NCBI GenBank assembly: GCA_964608025.1
Contig: CAZSLO010000012.1
Span: 124,001-188,000 of the forward strand
From: CAZSLO01 sp964608025
Lineage (GTDB): Bacteria > Chloroflexota > Dehalococcoidia > Lucifugimonadales > CAJWER01
Direction of reading: 5' to 3'
DNA length: 64,000 bases
In this document: positions 27,312-35,959 of the stretch, piece after piece
Layout: every line of letters begins with the position of its first letter
How positions within the stretch are numbered: the first letter of the stretch is position 1
The notes under the pieces: generated by a model
What the model saw: only the letters and a program-made list of their open reading frames with translations
The model's database searches: none
What the model was told of the DNA's origin: nothing
Position numbers and translations under genes: made by a program

Positions 27312-27520
27312 ATGTCTAACCGATAGTTTGTTTGGATTTGATTAATGAAGGACAGGCCTGGATCTAAATTTTTTCAAGTGTCATTAAGGTGATACGGCGT
27401 AGTTGTATAACCTTAATGTTTTAGCTATAACTTAGTTGGTGCCCATAGTATTATAATTGCTTTAAATTAACATATTGTGATTATTTGATAAGAGATCCTG
27501 TTCATAGTTTTGTAATAAAT

Positions 27521-27526
27521 ATAATA
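27521..27526 (+). promoter_or_regulatory. perfect -10 box upstream of the adenosyltransferase leader
   Basis: TATAAT in a very AT-rich stretch. No good -35 is found at 16-18 bp, so the promoter is uncertain. Transcription from here would give a leader of about 125 nt carrying two hairpins. Confidence 0.3.
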
Positions 27527-27561
27527 TGTAAGAAAGAAGACAATTTTGAAGTTCCGGGAAA

Positions 27562-27615
27562 ACTCGATTGTGACACGAGTCTTGCTACCTGGGTTCAATT
27601 CCGAAAACCCAGGTA
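27562..27615 (+). promoter_or_regulatory. two tandem hairpins in the adenosyltransferase leader
   Basis: ACTCG/CGAGT (27562-27580) is followed by a perfect 10-bp stem TACCTGGGTT/AACCCAGGTA with a 10-nt loop (27586-27615) and TTTAT. The second could be a weak terminator or attenuator 45 nt before the start codon. No cobalamin-riboswitch box is seen. The rest of the 348-nt gap (27312-27659) is AT-rich with nothing else recognisable. Confidence 0.4.
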
Positions 27616-27659
27616 TTTATACTTAGACCGAGAGTATCTTTAAGTCCTACTTATTTCCA

Positions 27660-28223
27660 ATGACTCTTTATACAAAAAAAGGCGATACGGGCGAAACTTC
27701 TCTTCTATTCGGACATAGATTGTCGAAGGCAGACTCTCGCACAGAGGCATATGGGTCGTTGGACAGCGCCATTTCAGCCATGGGGCTTGCCCGTGCCAAT
27801 TGTAGCGACCAATATGTTAAAGAAACTTTGCTTCGTATCCAACGTGAACTCTTCACGGTTGGCTCAGAACTAGCAACTCAGCCATCGGATCTAGATAAAC
27901 TAGAAAAGCATTTCGCGCCAGTTACATCCAGTATGGTGACAAGCTTGGAATCCGAGATTGACTCTCTCAAGTCAAAAATCAGGCTGCCGCGGGCCTTTAT
28001 TGTACCCGGTGCCTCTCCGGGTTCAGCGGCAATCGACCTTGCAAGAAGTCTTCTACGCACCGCTGAGCGGCGGGCTGTATCATTGAAAGATCAAGATGAG
28101 CTACCCAACCTTGAGATATTGAAATATTTGAATCGTCTGTCCGATTTGTTGTTCATCCTTGCTCGATATGAAGATCGGGACCTTCCTTTTGAACTGACTA
28201 CGGGGAAATCCGGATCGAAGTGA
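27660..28223 (+). CDS. pduO: cob(I)yrinic acid a,c-diamide adenosyltransferase (PduO type)
   Basis: A 187-aa PduO-type ATP:cob(I)alamin adenosyltransferase, which makes adenosylcobalamin from cob(I)alamin and ATP. The ATP-binding N-terminus TKKGDTGETSLLFGHRLSK and DSRTEAYGSLDSAISAMGLA are diagnostic. The C-terminal block has LLRTAERRAVSL and LKYLNRLSDLLFILAR, containing the conserved Arg residues. No other B12 genes are in the window; the enzyme probably serves salvage for B12-dependent enzymes elsewhere. Confidence 0.94.
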   Translation: MTLYTKKGDTGETSLLFGHRLSKADSRTEAYGSLDSAISAMGLARANCSDQYVKETLLRIQRELFTVGSELATQPSDLDKLEKHFAPVTSSMVTSLESEIDSLKSKIRLPRAFIVPGASPGSAAIDLARSLLRTAERRAVSLKDQDELPNLEILKYLNRLSDLLFILARYEDRDLPFELTTGKSGSK

Positions 28224-28487
28224 TACCAGCATGGTTTTTTGTCAGAAAAGTATTTAACTTTCTTACAACAAGTCCTTTCTCTAATCCCATCAATCGGAAA
28301 AATTATGAGAGAAGTACATTCGTAATTGCCGCGACTGGTATTTACAACGAAAAGGTGTACCTGATGCCAGAATTGGGGAAACGATTATGAAAAATACTGA
28401 TTGAAATTCTTATATTTTGTCTCACGTTGGGAAGATTTATTCAGAGCTTTTAGGCGGGTGTAAAGGCGCTAACAAATATAAATCACG

Positions 28488-28517
28488 TTGACATTCCGTC
28501 TTCGTGACTGCTATATT
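28488..28517 (+). promoter_or_regulatory. strong sigma70-type promoter for korAB
   Basis: TTGACA (28488-28493) and TATATT (28512-28517) with an 18-bp spacer, the best promoter match I saw in the window. Initiation near 28524 gives a leader of about 128 nt containing a three-way-junction fold. Confidence 0.55.
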
Positions 28518-28546
28518 TTAGTGAAGAATAGAGGTATGAGCTCTAC

Positions 28547-28599
28547 TCGCCCGAGTGGTAGGCCGGAACCATCTAGGTAGGCCTGGATCCCTCGGGCGA
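28547..28599 (+). ncRNA. candidate three-way-junction structured leader upstream of korA
   Basis: A 9-bp closing stem TCGCCCGAG/CTCGGGCGA (28547-28555 with 28591-28599) encloses two inner hairpins. These are TGGT/ACCA (28556-28571) and TCTAGG/CCTGGA (28572-28587, one G-T pair). The two inner loops hold partly complementary GGCC and TAGG tracts. A further small stem TTGCG/CGCAA follows before the korA ribosome site. The fold resembles the topology of compact riboswitches, but I cannot assign it to a named class. The rest of the 28224-28487 gap shows nothing. Confidence 0.4.
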
Positions 28600-28651
28600 A
28601 TTTGCGGAAGACGCAATGTGGTATTTAGTCATGCGCTTCCGGAGGCTATTT

Positions 28652-30367
28652 TTGAAAAAGACCGACTTCGTTGTCCGGTTTGCAGGAGAAGGCGGGCAGG
28701 GTTTCTTAAGCGCAGCCGTAGGATTCGCCGGTGCAAATACTCAGGCTGGCTACCACGCTCAAACATTTGCTACGTTTCCTTCTCAAATAACCGGTGGCCC
28801 CACCTGGATGCAGGCCCGTATATCCACGGAACCAATCCTCAGCCGAGGAGATTCTCTCGATGTACTTGTGGTATTTAATGATTATTCATATGAAACTCAC
28901 AAAGATGAAGTACGTGAAGGCGGCGTAATCCTATATGACTCAGATCAATTAGAACTAGAGAATGATGGTCGGAGCCTAGGAATAGCTTTTGATAAATTAG
29001 GTAGGTCCACTGGTAATGCCAGGGCCGCTAATATGGTTATGATGGGCGCATTGGCAGAACTTGTGGGGATGCCCCTGGATGTTCTAGAGGATTTTGTAAA
29101 ACTCCGGTGGGGCAACACCGAACGTTATGGACCTAAAATAGTTCCCCAAAACATTGAGGCACTCAAGCTTGGTAAAGATGCTGCAGCTGCGAGTGGGTTT
29201 AGCCTTGGGGAACTGGCTCCACCAGAGGCACCCCAGTATGAACAAATTTTTACTAATGGCAACACTGCATTGTCTCTAGGTGCTATGCAAGCAGGCGTGA
29301 ATTTCTACGTCGGGTATCCTATTTCGCCTGCCACAACTGTTCTTGTGTGGATGGAAGAAAATCTTGTGGGAGAAGGAAAGTTCGTCTACCAGGTGAGTTC
29401 TGAAATAGAAGCGATTAATGCACTGGTTGGGGCTGGATATAGTGGAGCTAAAGCAATGACTGCCACTGCGGGTCCTGGATTTTCACTTATGAGTGAAGGA
29501 CTGGGTTTAGCTTGGATGGCGGAAATACCCTGCGTCGTGGTAGATGTGCAACGTGGTGGTCCGGCCACAGGCTTGCCTACAAAAACTGAACAGTCTGATC
29601 TATTTGCAGCCTTACATCCGGCACATGGTGACGTATCTTTACCGGTGATTGCTCCAGGGACGGTAGAGGAATGTTTTTATGCTGCGGTTGCGGCATTCAA
29701 TTGGGCAGAACGATATCAAGGACCAGTTATTGTTTTGAGTGAACACTCTCTTTCAGAAAGAGAACAGAATTTTCGGAAACCAGACATTGAGTCGATAACA
29801 GTTGAGAATAGGATTGTTTTCACTGGAGATAATGAGTATTTTCGATATCAAGATTCCAAGATGTCCCCAATGCCCTTACCTGGAGGACCTGGCAGTTATG
29901 TAGCTAACGCCAGTGAACACGATCCGATGGGAGACACTACACATCTTCCCGAACGTCATATCCAAATGACAGAGCGGAGATTTAAAAAATTAGAATTATT
30001 GGAAGACGGTGCTTACGAGTCTCAAAATATAGATGCCAGCATTGCGTTGATGCCATGGGGTGGGTCCAAAGGCTCTTCCAGAGAAGCTTATACCCAAATG
30101 ATTGAAGGAGAAATCGATTTAGCCTGGTATTTCACAATGTATCTCAATCCTCTTCCCAAGGCGCTACTAGAAGAATTGCTCACTAAACACTTGGTAATTG
30201 TGCCAGAACTAAACTATCAGGGACAATTCTCATCTTATTTGCGATCAAAGGGAGTAAAGGCTGAATCTATAACCCAATATACTGGATTACCGTTTAAAGT
30301 GAACGACTTGGTAGACCGTATCTCGGACCGAATTTCAAGTGGGATAAAAGAAGGTGCTACTACATGA
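28652..30367 (+). CDS. korA: 2-oxoacid:ferredoxin oxidoreductase, fused gamma-alpha subunit
   Basis: A 571-aa subunit. The N-terminal gamma domain (about residues 1-185) contains FAGEGGQGFLSAAVGFA and ATFPSQITGG. The alpha domain starts at about 200 with ALSLGAMQAG and GYPISPATTVLVWMEEN, and then TATAGPGFSLMSEGLGLAWMAE. With KorB it oxidatively decarboxylates a 2-oxoacid (probably 2-oxoglutarate) to acyl-CoA and reduces ferredoxin. I chose the TTG at 28652 because GGAGG (28641-28645) lies six bases before it and the encoded MKKTDFVVRFAG fits the family. An in-frame ATG at 28616 would add 12 residues. It overlaps korB by 4 nt. Confidence 0.93.
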   Translation: MKKTDFVVRFAGEGGQGFLSAAVGFAGANTQAGYHAQTFATFPSQITGGPTWMQARISTEPILSRGDSLDVLVVFNDYSYETHKDEVREGGVILYDSDQLELENDGRSLGIAFDKLGRSTGNARAANMVMMGALAELVGMPLDVLEDFVKLRWGNTERYGPKIVPQNIEALKLGKDAAAASGFSLGELAPPEAPQYEQIFTNGNTALSLGAMQAGVNFYVGYPISPATTVLVWMEENLVGEGKFVYQVSSEIEAINALVGAGYSGAKAMTATAGPGFSLMSEGLGLAWMAEIPCVVVDVQRGGPATGLPTKTEQSDLFAALHPAHGDVSLPVIAPGTVEECFYAAVAAFNWAERYQGPVIVLSEHSLSEREQNFRKPDIESITVENRIVFTGDNEYFRYQDSKMSPMPLPGGPGSYVANASEHDPMGDTTHLPERHIQMTERRFKKLELLEDGAYESQNIDASIALMPWGGSKGSSREAYTQMIEGEIDLAWYFTMYLNPLPKALLEELLTKHLVIVPELNYQGQFSSYLRSKGVKAESITQYTGLPFKVNDLVDRISDRISSGIKEGATT

Positions 30368-31230
30368 GTGATAAGAACCCAGAATACGATTTCAAGTGGT
30401 GTCCGGGTTGCGGTGATTTTGGTGTGCGCCGCGCTATTGAACAAGCGGTTGAAAAGCGGATTATAGAACGCGAAGAGCCCGTAGAGCAAAACGTTATTGT
30501 TGCTGGGATCGGTTGCTCCGGTAATATGGTGCATTTGTTGGAAGGACCTCAGCCATTCGGGATTCATGGATTGCATGGCCGGACCTTGCCGATTGCCCTT
30601 GGAGTGAAGATGGCACGCCCTGATCTCAACACTATAGTGGTGGCAGGCGACGGTGATTTTCTTAGCATAGGAATGGAACATATTGCTCCCCAAGCACAGC
30701 GGAATCTGAACATATGTGCAGTTGTAATGGATAATGCCGTATATGGCCTGACGAAAGGGCAAAGTTCCCCAACTGCCGAGCAGGGCATGGTGACGAGTTC
30801 AACACCATATGGCAAGCCTGAAATTGGCCTTAACGCGCTCCAGCTATACCTCACGATTGGTGTGTCGTTTGTCGCATCAGGCCTATCCAGCAAGATTAAA
30901 GACTTGGCAGAATTAATATACCAAGGGATGGATTATCCAGGATTTTCGATTGTCCATGTCCAGTCACCTTGTACCGTTTACAATAATACGTATGAACAAT
31001 TGAAAGGGAATCCACGTAAGGGGATAGAACCTACCGCTTGGCCGATCGGAGACGATCACGATCCATCCGACAGTGTATCTGCTCACGATGTGGTGAACAA
31101 AGGTGGTGTACCTCTCGGGGTATTGTACAAGGATGAAACCCCAGTTCCCTTCGAGGACCGCATGGACGGCATGTTTGCCAAGGCCAAACCCCGGACTACC
31201 AAAGAACTACTGGAATCTTACTCTATCTAG
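30364..31230 (+). CDS. korB: 2-oxoacid:ferredoxin oxidoreductase, beta subunit
   Basis: A 288-aa thiamine-diphosphate-binding subunit. WCPGCGDFGV near residue 12 supplies two Cys of the iron-sulfur site and GIGCSGN a third. The ThDP/Mg site is GDGDFLSIG followed by MDNAVYGLTKGQ (about residues 97-140). Length and motifs fit KorB/OorB rather than pyruvate oxidoreductase. Start overlaps korA by 4 nt (ATGA), so the two are translationally coupled. A ferredoxin that could accept the electrons is encoded at 59047. Confidence 0.94.
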   Translation: MSDKNPEYDFKWCPGCGDFGVRRAIEQAVEKRIIEREEPVEQNVIVAGIGCSGNMVHLLEGPQPFGIHGLHGRTLPIALGVKMARPDLNTIVVAGDGDFLSIGMEHIAPQAQRNLNICAVVMDNAVYGLTKGQSSPTAEQGMVTSSTPYGKPEIGLNALQLYLTIGVSFVASGLSSKIKDLAELIYQGMDYPGFSIVHVQSPCTVYNNTYEQLKGNPRKGIEPTAWPIGDDHDPSDSVSAHDVVNKGGVPLGVLYKDETPVPFEDRMDGMFAKAKPRTTKELLESYSI

Positions 31231-31317
31231 AATTTCTCAGACTAGTTAAACAAAACAGAATGGTTTGGTAAAAAACACTTTAATGATTTTCTGTCCTAAC
31301 CCAATGTGAATAGGCTA

Positions 31318-31341
31318 CCGATTCATTCTCGATAGAATCGG
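31318..31341 (+). terminator. candidate terminator after korB
   Basis: A CCGATTC/GAATCGG 7-bp stem with a 10-nt loop, followed by ATTCTTTAAAT. It lies between the convergent korB and ubiX-like genes. The U-tract is weak. Confidence 0.4.
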
Positions 31342-31356
31342 ATTCTTTAAATAGAC

Positions 31357-31971
31357 TTATTCAGCTTCCGAAGATTCGTACTGTAGATGCGTTGGCAGGG
31401 CATCAGATACCCCTAGAGACAACATAACTCTCTCTGCGATAAAATCCACAATATCGGCGATGTCTTGAGGATCAAGATAGAACGCAGGATGTGGGGGAAG
31501 TATGATTGCTCCTAGACTTGATAATGTACCAAGATTGCTCAGATGAATCGTGGTCATAGGAGTTTCCCTAGGTACTACAACAAAGTTGCGCCTCTCTTTT
31601 AAAGTCACGTCGGCTGCGCGGCGCAGAAGGTTGTCTGATATACCGGTGGCTACAGCAGCGGCGGTAGCCATACTACAAGGTACTATAGCCATGCCTTGTA
31701 TCGGGAATGTGCCGCTTGCTATGGGGGCGGCTAGATCACCTATGGCATAATGGGTGAATAAGCCTGAGTCCATCCATCTTTCTATCGATACTCCAAATGA
31801 TTCTTCTATCTCACGGCGCCAGACTATCCTGGCTGCTGAAGATGCCGTTACGATTACCGGCCACTCCATGTCCAATAGTCGGTCAATGACCACTTGGGCT
31901 AGGATAGAACCACTTGCACCCGTTATTCCAATGACTACAGGTTTCCTTGTATTTTTCGTTGTGAGACTCAT
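31357..31971 (-). CDS. ubiX: UbiX-type flavin prenyltransferase
   Basis: A 204-aa protein that prenylates FMN to make the cofactor of UbiD decarboxylases. Signatures are GITGASGSILAQ (residues about 14-25), the IVPCSMATAAAVATG FMN-binding block, LLRRAADVTLKERR and VVPRETPM. Its start overlaps the UbiA homologue by 4 nt, and a UbiD homologue precedes that gene. This trio is what one expects for late menaquinone synthesis; in the futalosine pathway the equivalents are MqnM, MqnP and MqnL. Confidence 0.94.
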   Translation of the reverse strand: MSLTTKNTRKPVVIGITGASGSILAQVVIDRLLDMEWPVIVTASSAARIVWRREIEESFGVSIERWMDSGLFTHYAIGDLAAPIASGTFPIQGMAIVPCSMATAAAVATGISDNLLRRAADVTLKERRNFVVVPRETPMTTIHLSNLGTLSSLGAIILPPHPAFYLDPQDIADIVDFIAERVMLSLGVSDALPTHLQYESSEAE

Positions 31972-32849
31972 GAGATAAGGATAGCAATAATTACTGATGT
32001 GAATATCGTGATTGATACGTAAGCATTTATTCTCATAAATGCGATGTTTATCTGGCCGAGATTCTCGGGTGACACCATGCGCCTTCTATAAAAGAGCAGG
32101 CCTGCGGCTATTGAGCAGCCAATGAAGTATGGGAAACTTAGTCCAATTACTATCCCTACCGCAACTAAACAAACTATAGCTATTAAGTCTAGGACTCTTG
32201 AGAATAGGAAAGCCTGTTTGATTCCGAATTGCTGTGCTACAGAATGTAAACCACGTTCTATGTAAAAATCGCGGTCTTGAACGTGGTAGAGGATGTCAAA
32301 GCTGGTTGCCCAGGCGGCTACAGAAACCGATAGCAGGACTGGTTCCCAACTAAGGCTACCTTTTATCCCGATCCATGCTGCCGATGGTGCGATTGCTAAC
32401 GCCCAGCCCAATATAAAACTCGAGAGCCAGGTGAAACGTTTTGCGAATGGGTAGACTGCTAGATAGATAGCTGCCACAGGTGCCAGCTGTATGGCCAGTG
32501 GATTGAGTCGCCATGCAGCCACAAAGAGTAATATTGCACCGAGTAAAGACAGTACCATCATATCTATGGTTCTCAGAATACCCAGCGGTAGATGTCGCAT
32601 TGAGGTTCTGGGATTGTCAGAATCTATGTGTTGGTCGATGATCCTGTTCGCTGACATCCCTAGTGTACGTGCTCCTATCATAGCCACCGTGATCCAGAGA
32701 AAGTCAGAGAAATTGGGTAAGCCATCTGCAGCTATGATCATGCCAGAATAGGCGAAGGGTAGGGCGAAAATTGTCTCTTGAAATCTAATAGCACCTAGAA
32801 AGAGAGGCAGTTTTCTTATGATTGAGACAGGTGTCGTGGCTGGTCTCAA
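31968..32849 (-). CDS. UbiA-family prenyltransferase (menaquinone pathway, MqnP-like)
   Basis: A membrane prenyltransferase of about 293 aa with eight or nine hydrophobic segments. The two Asp-rich motifs are present: NRIIDQHID (residues about 70-78) and DILYHVQDRD (residues about 185-194). It attaches an isoprenoid chain to an aromatic acid. I prefer the TTG at 32849: GGAG lies eight bases before it and it overlaps the UbiD stop as TTGA. A GTG at 32867 would add six residues but has no ribosome site. Position between ubiD-like and ubiX points to menaquinone rather than ubiquinone synthesis (inference). Confidence 0.9.
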   Translation of the reverse strand: MRPATTPVSIIRKLPLFLGAIRFQETIFALPFAYSGMIIAADGLPNFSDFLWITVAMIGARTLGMSANRIIDQHIDSDNPRTSMRHLPLGILRTIDMMVLSLLGAILLFVAAWRLNPLAIQLAPVAAIYLAVYPFAKRFTWLSSFILGWALAIAPSAAWIGIKGSLSWEPVLLSVSVAAWATSFDILYHVQDRDFYIERGLHSVAQQFGIKQAFLFSRVLDLIAIVCLVAVGIVIGLSFPYFIGCSIAAGLLFYRRRMVSPENLGQINIAFMRINAYVSITIFTSVIIAILIS

Positions 32850-34300
32850 AGCCCATACTCCGGCCACTTGAGATCAACAAGACTCTTAATCTCATCGTCC
32901 ATGATAATCTCTTCAGGCCATTCCCGGCTCCGGCCTTCGTCCATGCCTTTTGACGTGGCGTCAATACCGATTTTGCTTCCAAATCTGGGAGTAGATATTG
33001 CATGATCAAGATCATCGACAGGACCGTCAACAAACAGCACATCCCGTTTCGGGTCTATGTTTGCCCCAAGACGCCAGGCCACTTCAGAAAGATTATGGAC
33101 ATTTACGTGGTGGTCTAATATGACGATACCTTTTACTAGGGCCATTTGGCCCATTCCCCAGAGGGCGTACATTACCTTCTGGGCATGCCCAGGGTACTGT
33201 TTTTTAATTGATACAAGGACATAATTGGTAAAAATGCCTTCCGCTGGCATATTCATATCGACCACTTCAGGCAAAGTGAGTTGTAGAGCGGGTAGCATGA
33301 TACGTTCGCTTGCTTTGCCGATGAAAAAGTCCTCTGTTGGCGGCCTGCCCACCATGGTCGTCGGATAGATGGGATCAGGACGGTGGGTTATAGCTGTGAT
33401 GTGGAAAATCGGATAGGAATCCGGGAGAGAATAATATCCTGTATGGTCACCAAATGGACCTTCTGCACGCACCTCTCCGGGGATAACGTAGCCTTCCATG
33501 ACAATTTCAGCATTAGCGGGTACTTCAAGATCCACTGTTTTGCATTTGACAATCTCGACTGGATCTTCACGTATTATGCCTGAGACTACTATTTCGTCTA
33601 GATCAGGTGGCAATGGCATTGATCCGGACCACATAGTGGTGGGATCGCCTCCCAGAGCAACTGCGACTTCAAGTTTTTCTGATCCTGCTTCCTCACTGGT
33701 GCGATAGTGTTTCGCTCCTACCTTGTGGCTTTGCCAATGCATCCCGGTAGTTTTACTGTCGTAAACTTGCATTCTGTATGTCCCGATGTTTCTTCGCCCA
33801 GTATCAGGATCCTTGCTGATGACTAGGGGCAGCGTTATGAATCTCCCCGCATCTGAAGGCCAGCATTTGAGAATAGGAAAACGATCAAGATTTATATCAT
33901 CACCCATTAGTATGATTTCTTGGCAAGGTGCATTCCGGATTAGTTTGGGCTGACTTTTAGCGAGACTTGCTAGATCCCCTATTGTTCGAATCTTATTCAT
34001 AAGTCCGACTGGAGGACCTTGAGTAAGCCCGATCAGCTTTCGGACTCTCGTCACGATTTCTTCTACATCTTCCACCCCGAGAGCCCATGCAACTCGCTGG
34101 TGTGTACCATAAAGGTTGATTACAACCGGTATGTTGTGGTCTTTAACATTTTCGAAGAACAGGGCAGGACCGCCTGACTTTACCATCCGATCAGTGATCT
34201 CTGTTATCTCAAGATCTCTGCTGACGAGGGTCTTGATACGTTTGAGTTCTCCTCTATCCTCGAGGAAATTGATAAATTCGCGCAAGTTTTTAAATTTCAT
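32846..34300 (-). CDS. UbiD-family decarboxylase (menaquinone pathway, MqnL-like)
   Basis: A 484-aa prenyl-FMN-dependent decarboxylase. Conserved blocks include GPPVGLMNK, NIGTYRMQVYD, the active-site AEGPFGDHTGYYSLPD (residues about 280-295) and TMVGRPPTEDFFIGKASER. The start at 34300 (MKFKNLREFI) is chosen because the longer frame to 34432 overlaps the upstream gene and its extra 44 residues do not look like UbiD. With UbiX supplying prenyl-FMN and UbiA downstream, it probably decarboxylates a naphthoate intermediate of menaquinone. Confidence 0.92.
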   Translation of the reverse strand: MKFKNLREFINFLEDRGELKRIKTLVSRDLEITEITDRMVKSGGPALFFENVKDHNIPVVINLYGTHQRVAWALGVEDVEEIVTRVRKLIGLTQGPPVGLMNKIRTIGDLASLAKSQPKLIRNAPCQEIILMGDDINLDRFPILKCWPSDAGRFITLPLVISKDPDTGRRNIGTYRMQVYDSKTTGMHWQSHKVGAKHYRTSEEAGSEKLEVAVALGGDPTTMWSGSMPLPPDLDEIVVSGIIREDPVEIVKCKTVDLEVPANAEIVMEGYVIPGEVRAEGPFGDHTGYYSLPDSYPIFHITAITHRPDPIYPTTMVGRPPTEDFFIGKASERIMLPALQLTLPEVVDMNMPAEGIFTNYVLVSIKKQYPGHAQKVMYALWGMGQMALVKGIVILDHHVNVHNLSEVAWRLGANIDPKRDVLFVDGPVDDLDHAISTPRFGSKIGIDATSKGMDEGRSREWPEEIIMDDEIKSLVDLKWPEYGL

Positions 34301-34319
34301 GGTTGGATTGTTGCCTGGA

Positions 34320-35462
34320 TTATTTGCGGTTAACAGCTGAACGTAGTTCTGTTGATGATACGTCTCTCCGAAACTGGGATTCTGGTATGCTCCTGAACAT
34401 GTACTCGAATTCAGTTGGTATCTGGACTTCATTAAGCGAATGGAAGTCGCCTTTTTCGTATCTTCCAGCGACTAGGAATTGACAGCCTAATTTTTGGATC
34501 TCTCGCAATGAATGATTCATGTTGGTGATACGGTTTTGGTAATATCTTGGATCGATAAGACGTGTCGCCGTATCCCAGCCTATGATGAATGTTGTTCTGG
34601 GTAGCAAGCGCGCCTTTTCTACGAACGTCGCGGCATTTGTGAGCAATACATATGCCTTTTCGTCGAATTGACTGAGCCTATGGAACACCTCTTTTTTGCC
34701 AAGTTGAGGCTTGTCTACGTTTATGATTGAAAGCTCGAAGGCGACTTTAAATCCAAGTATTTTGGATGCTATTTTTGCCAATTCCAAATGCCCGTTATGC
34801 AACGGATCAAATGATCCTGACAGGATAGCTTTAGGATCTTGATCCCTATTACTCGTAGATCCATTCGGATTAACCATAGCTGATGATATATGGTTATTAA
34901 GGAGGTCGTCTAAAAGATATTGACTGCCATAAGTATGTGTCTCGAGGTTTTCCGTTGGTCTTAGTCCTATTGGGATATCCATTTTCACTTCGGCTTTATC
35001 GGCAAGTAACTTAACTATAAGCTTGCTGATGATCTCATCTTCACCTTGTCGGTCTCGTAGTCCTTTAGTCAATTTGGCGTTTAGCACCATGATTTTTTCT
35101 TGGGTGCAGACTGCAACGAAGAATTCATGATCTCCACGCTTTTGGCGGTCGGTTGTTATGGTGGCTGTCACACCGATGCCAACTGCGGAAGGCGCACTAT
35201 TAAGGTTAACTGCGTTTTGGAATGCGCGGTGTGCCATGTATTTTGCAACTTTGCCGGACACAGCCTTATTTGGACGCCATCCTAGATAGTTTTCCAGAGC
35301 TTCAGCTGAGTATGGTACGTCAATGTTCAGGATTGTTTTTGATGCACCTGGTATCTCCATTAGCCACGATAGGGCCTGCGCTCCGCCGCCAGTGACGGCG
35401 ATAGCGGCCTGGACATGCGATGAATGAATGGCTTTTATCGTGTCTATGAGCTTAGTATCCAT
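34320..35462 (-). CDS. fusion of CinA-C/PncC-like domain and NadD-like nucleotidyltransferase
   Basis: A 380-aa two-domain protein. Residues about 1-165 match the CinA C-terminal/NMN-deamidase fold (AVTGGGAQALSWLMEIPGAS and VPYSAEAL) but with TGGG in place of the usual ESCTGG. Residues about 205-375 are a cytidylyltransferase-like domain with AILSGSFDPLHNGHLEL (HxGH motif), a central TTFIIGWDTATRL and the terminal SSTELR motif of NadD-type adenylyltransferases. Such a fusion suggests NAD recycling, deamidating and adenylating pyridine nucleotides, but neither activity is proven. Similar unusual fusions occur in plants and fungi. It lies 20 nt upstream of the UbiD gene. Confidence 0.8.
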   Translation of the reverse strand: MDTKLIDTIKAIHSSHVQAAIAVTGGGAQALSWLMEIPGASKTILNIDVPYSAEALENYLGWRPNKAVSGKVAKYMAHRAFQNAVNLNSAPSAVGIGVTATITTDRQKRGDHEFFVAVCTQEKIMVLNAKLTKGLRDRQGEDEIISKLIVKLLADKAEVKMDIPIGLRPTENLETHTYGSQYLLDDLLNNHISSAMVNPNGSTSNRDQDPKAILSGSFDPLHNGHLELAKIASKILGFKVAFELSIINVDKPQLGKKEVFHRLSQFDEKAYVLLTNAATFVEKARLLPRTTFIIGWDTATRLIDPRYYQNRITNMNHSLREIQKLGCQFLVAGRYEKGDFHSLNEVQIPTEFEYMFRSIPESQFRRDVSSTELRSAVNRK

Positions 35463-35826
35463 TGCAAAGACCTTATGGGTTCAAAAAATCATTATGTTCG
35501 TGGTTGAATTTGATAGGCAACTGGATCGATAAAATACTAATAGGAGGTTTAGAGAAAATCGACTAACTTAGATTTTATTATTACCCGAATTCCTAAGAGT
35601 GCAATCCCACCACCAATAATTTAGAAGATACAATTACAACACAAGGCATTTCTATCTGAGAATCGGGTAGTTTCTGAATTGAGTTTTGCATTCTGGTTAG
35701 GTATTGTGCTTCTTTGTGCCAAGGCGATGGAAGTACCAAGTTTTATTAACTTGATAGGGTCTGAATATAGTCTATACCTATAATTGCGAGTGCGATATAG
35801 CAGGAATAGGTGGACCTATTAGTTAA

Positions 35827-35856
35827 TTGACACGATAGTTCTGATCAACCTAGAAT
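35827..35856 (+). promoter_or_regulatory. candidate promoter of the potassium-uptake operon
   Basis: TTGACA (35827-35832) and TAGAAT (35851-35856), 18 bp apart, about 105 bp before trkH. The rest of the 497-nt gap (35463-35959) has no convincing gene. Confidence 0.45.
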
Positions 35857-35959
35857 CGGCAAGAGCCTCGTTCTGGCGCCGAAGTATTGGCTTGTCGGTA
35901 TTTATCAATAAATAACTACCGACCATGGACCGAATGAACCAAATTGGATTGGTGAACAA

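Noticed and set aside
27580..27616. A tRNA T-arm-like GGTTCAATTCC
   Set aside because: The bases pair as a simple 10-bp hairpin, with no acceptor, D or anticodon arm around it.
28555..28878. A 107-codon plus-strand ORF with Arg/Cys-rich translation
   Set aside because: It overlaps korA in another frame, has biased low-complexity residues and no family match; it is a shadow of the real gene.
35690..35785. An open stretch translating as FWLGIVLLCAKAMEVPS, reminiscent of a cation/proton antiporter N-terminus
   Set aside because: Too short, no start or ribosome site, stops quickly; at most a decayed remnant.
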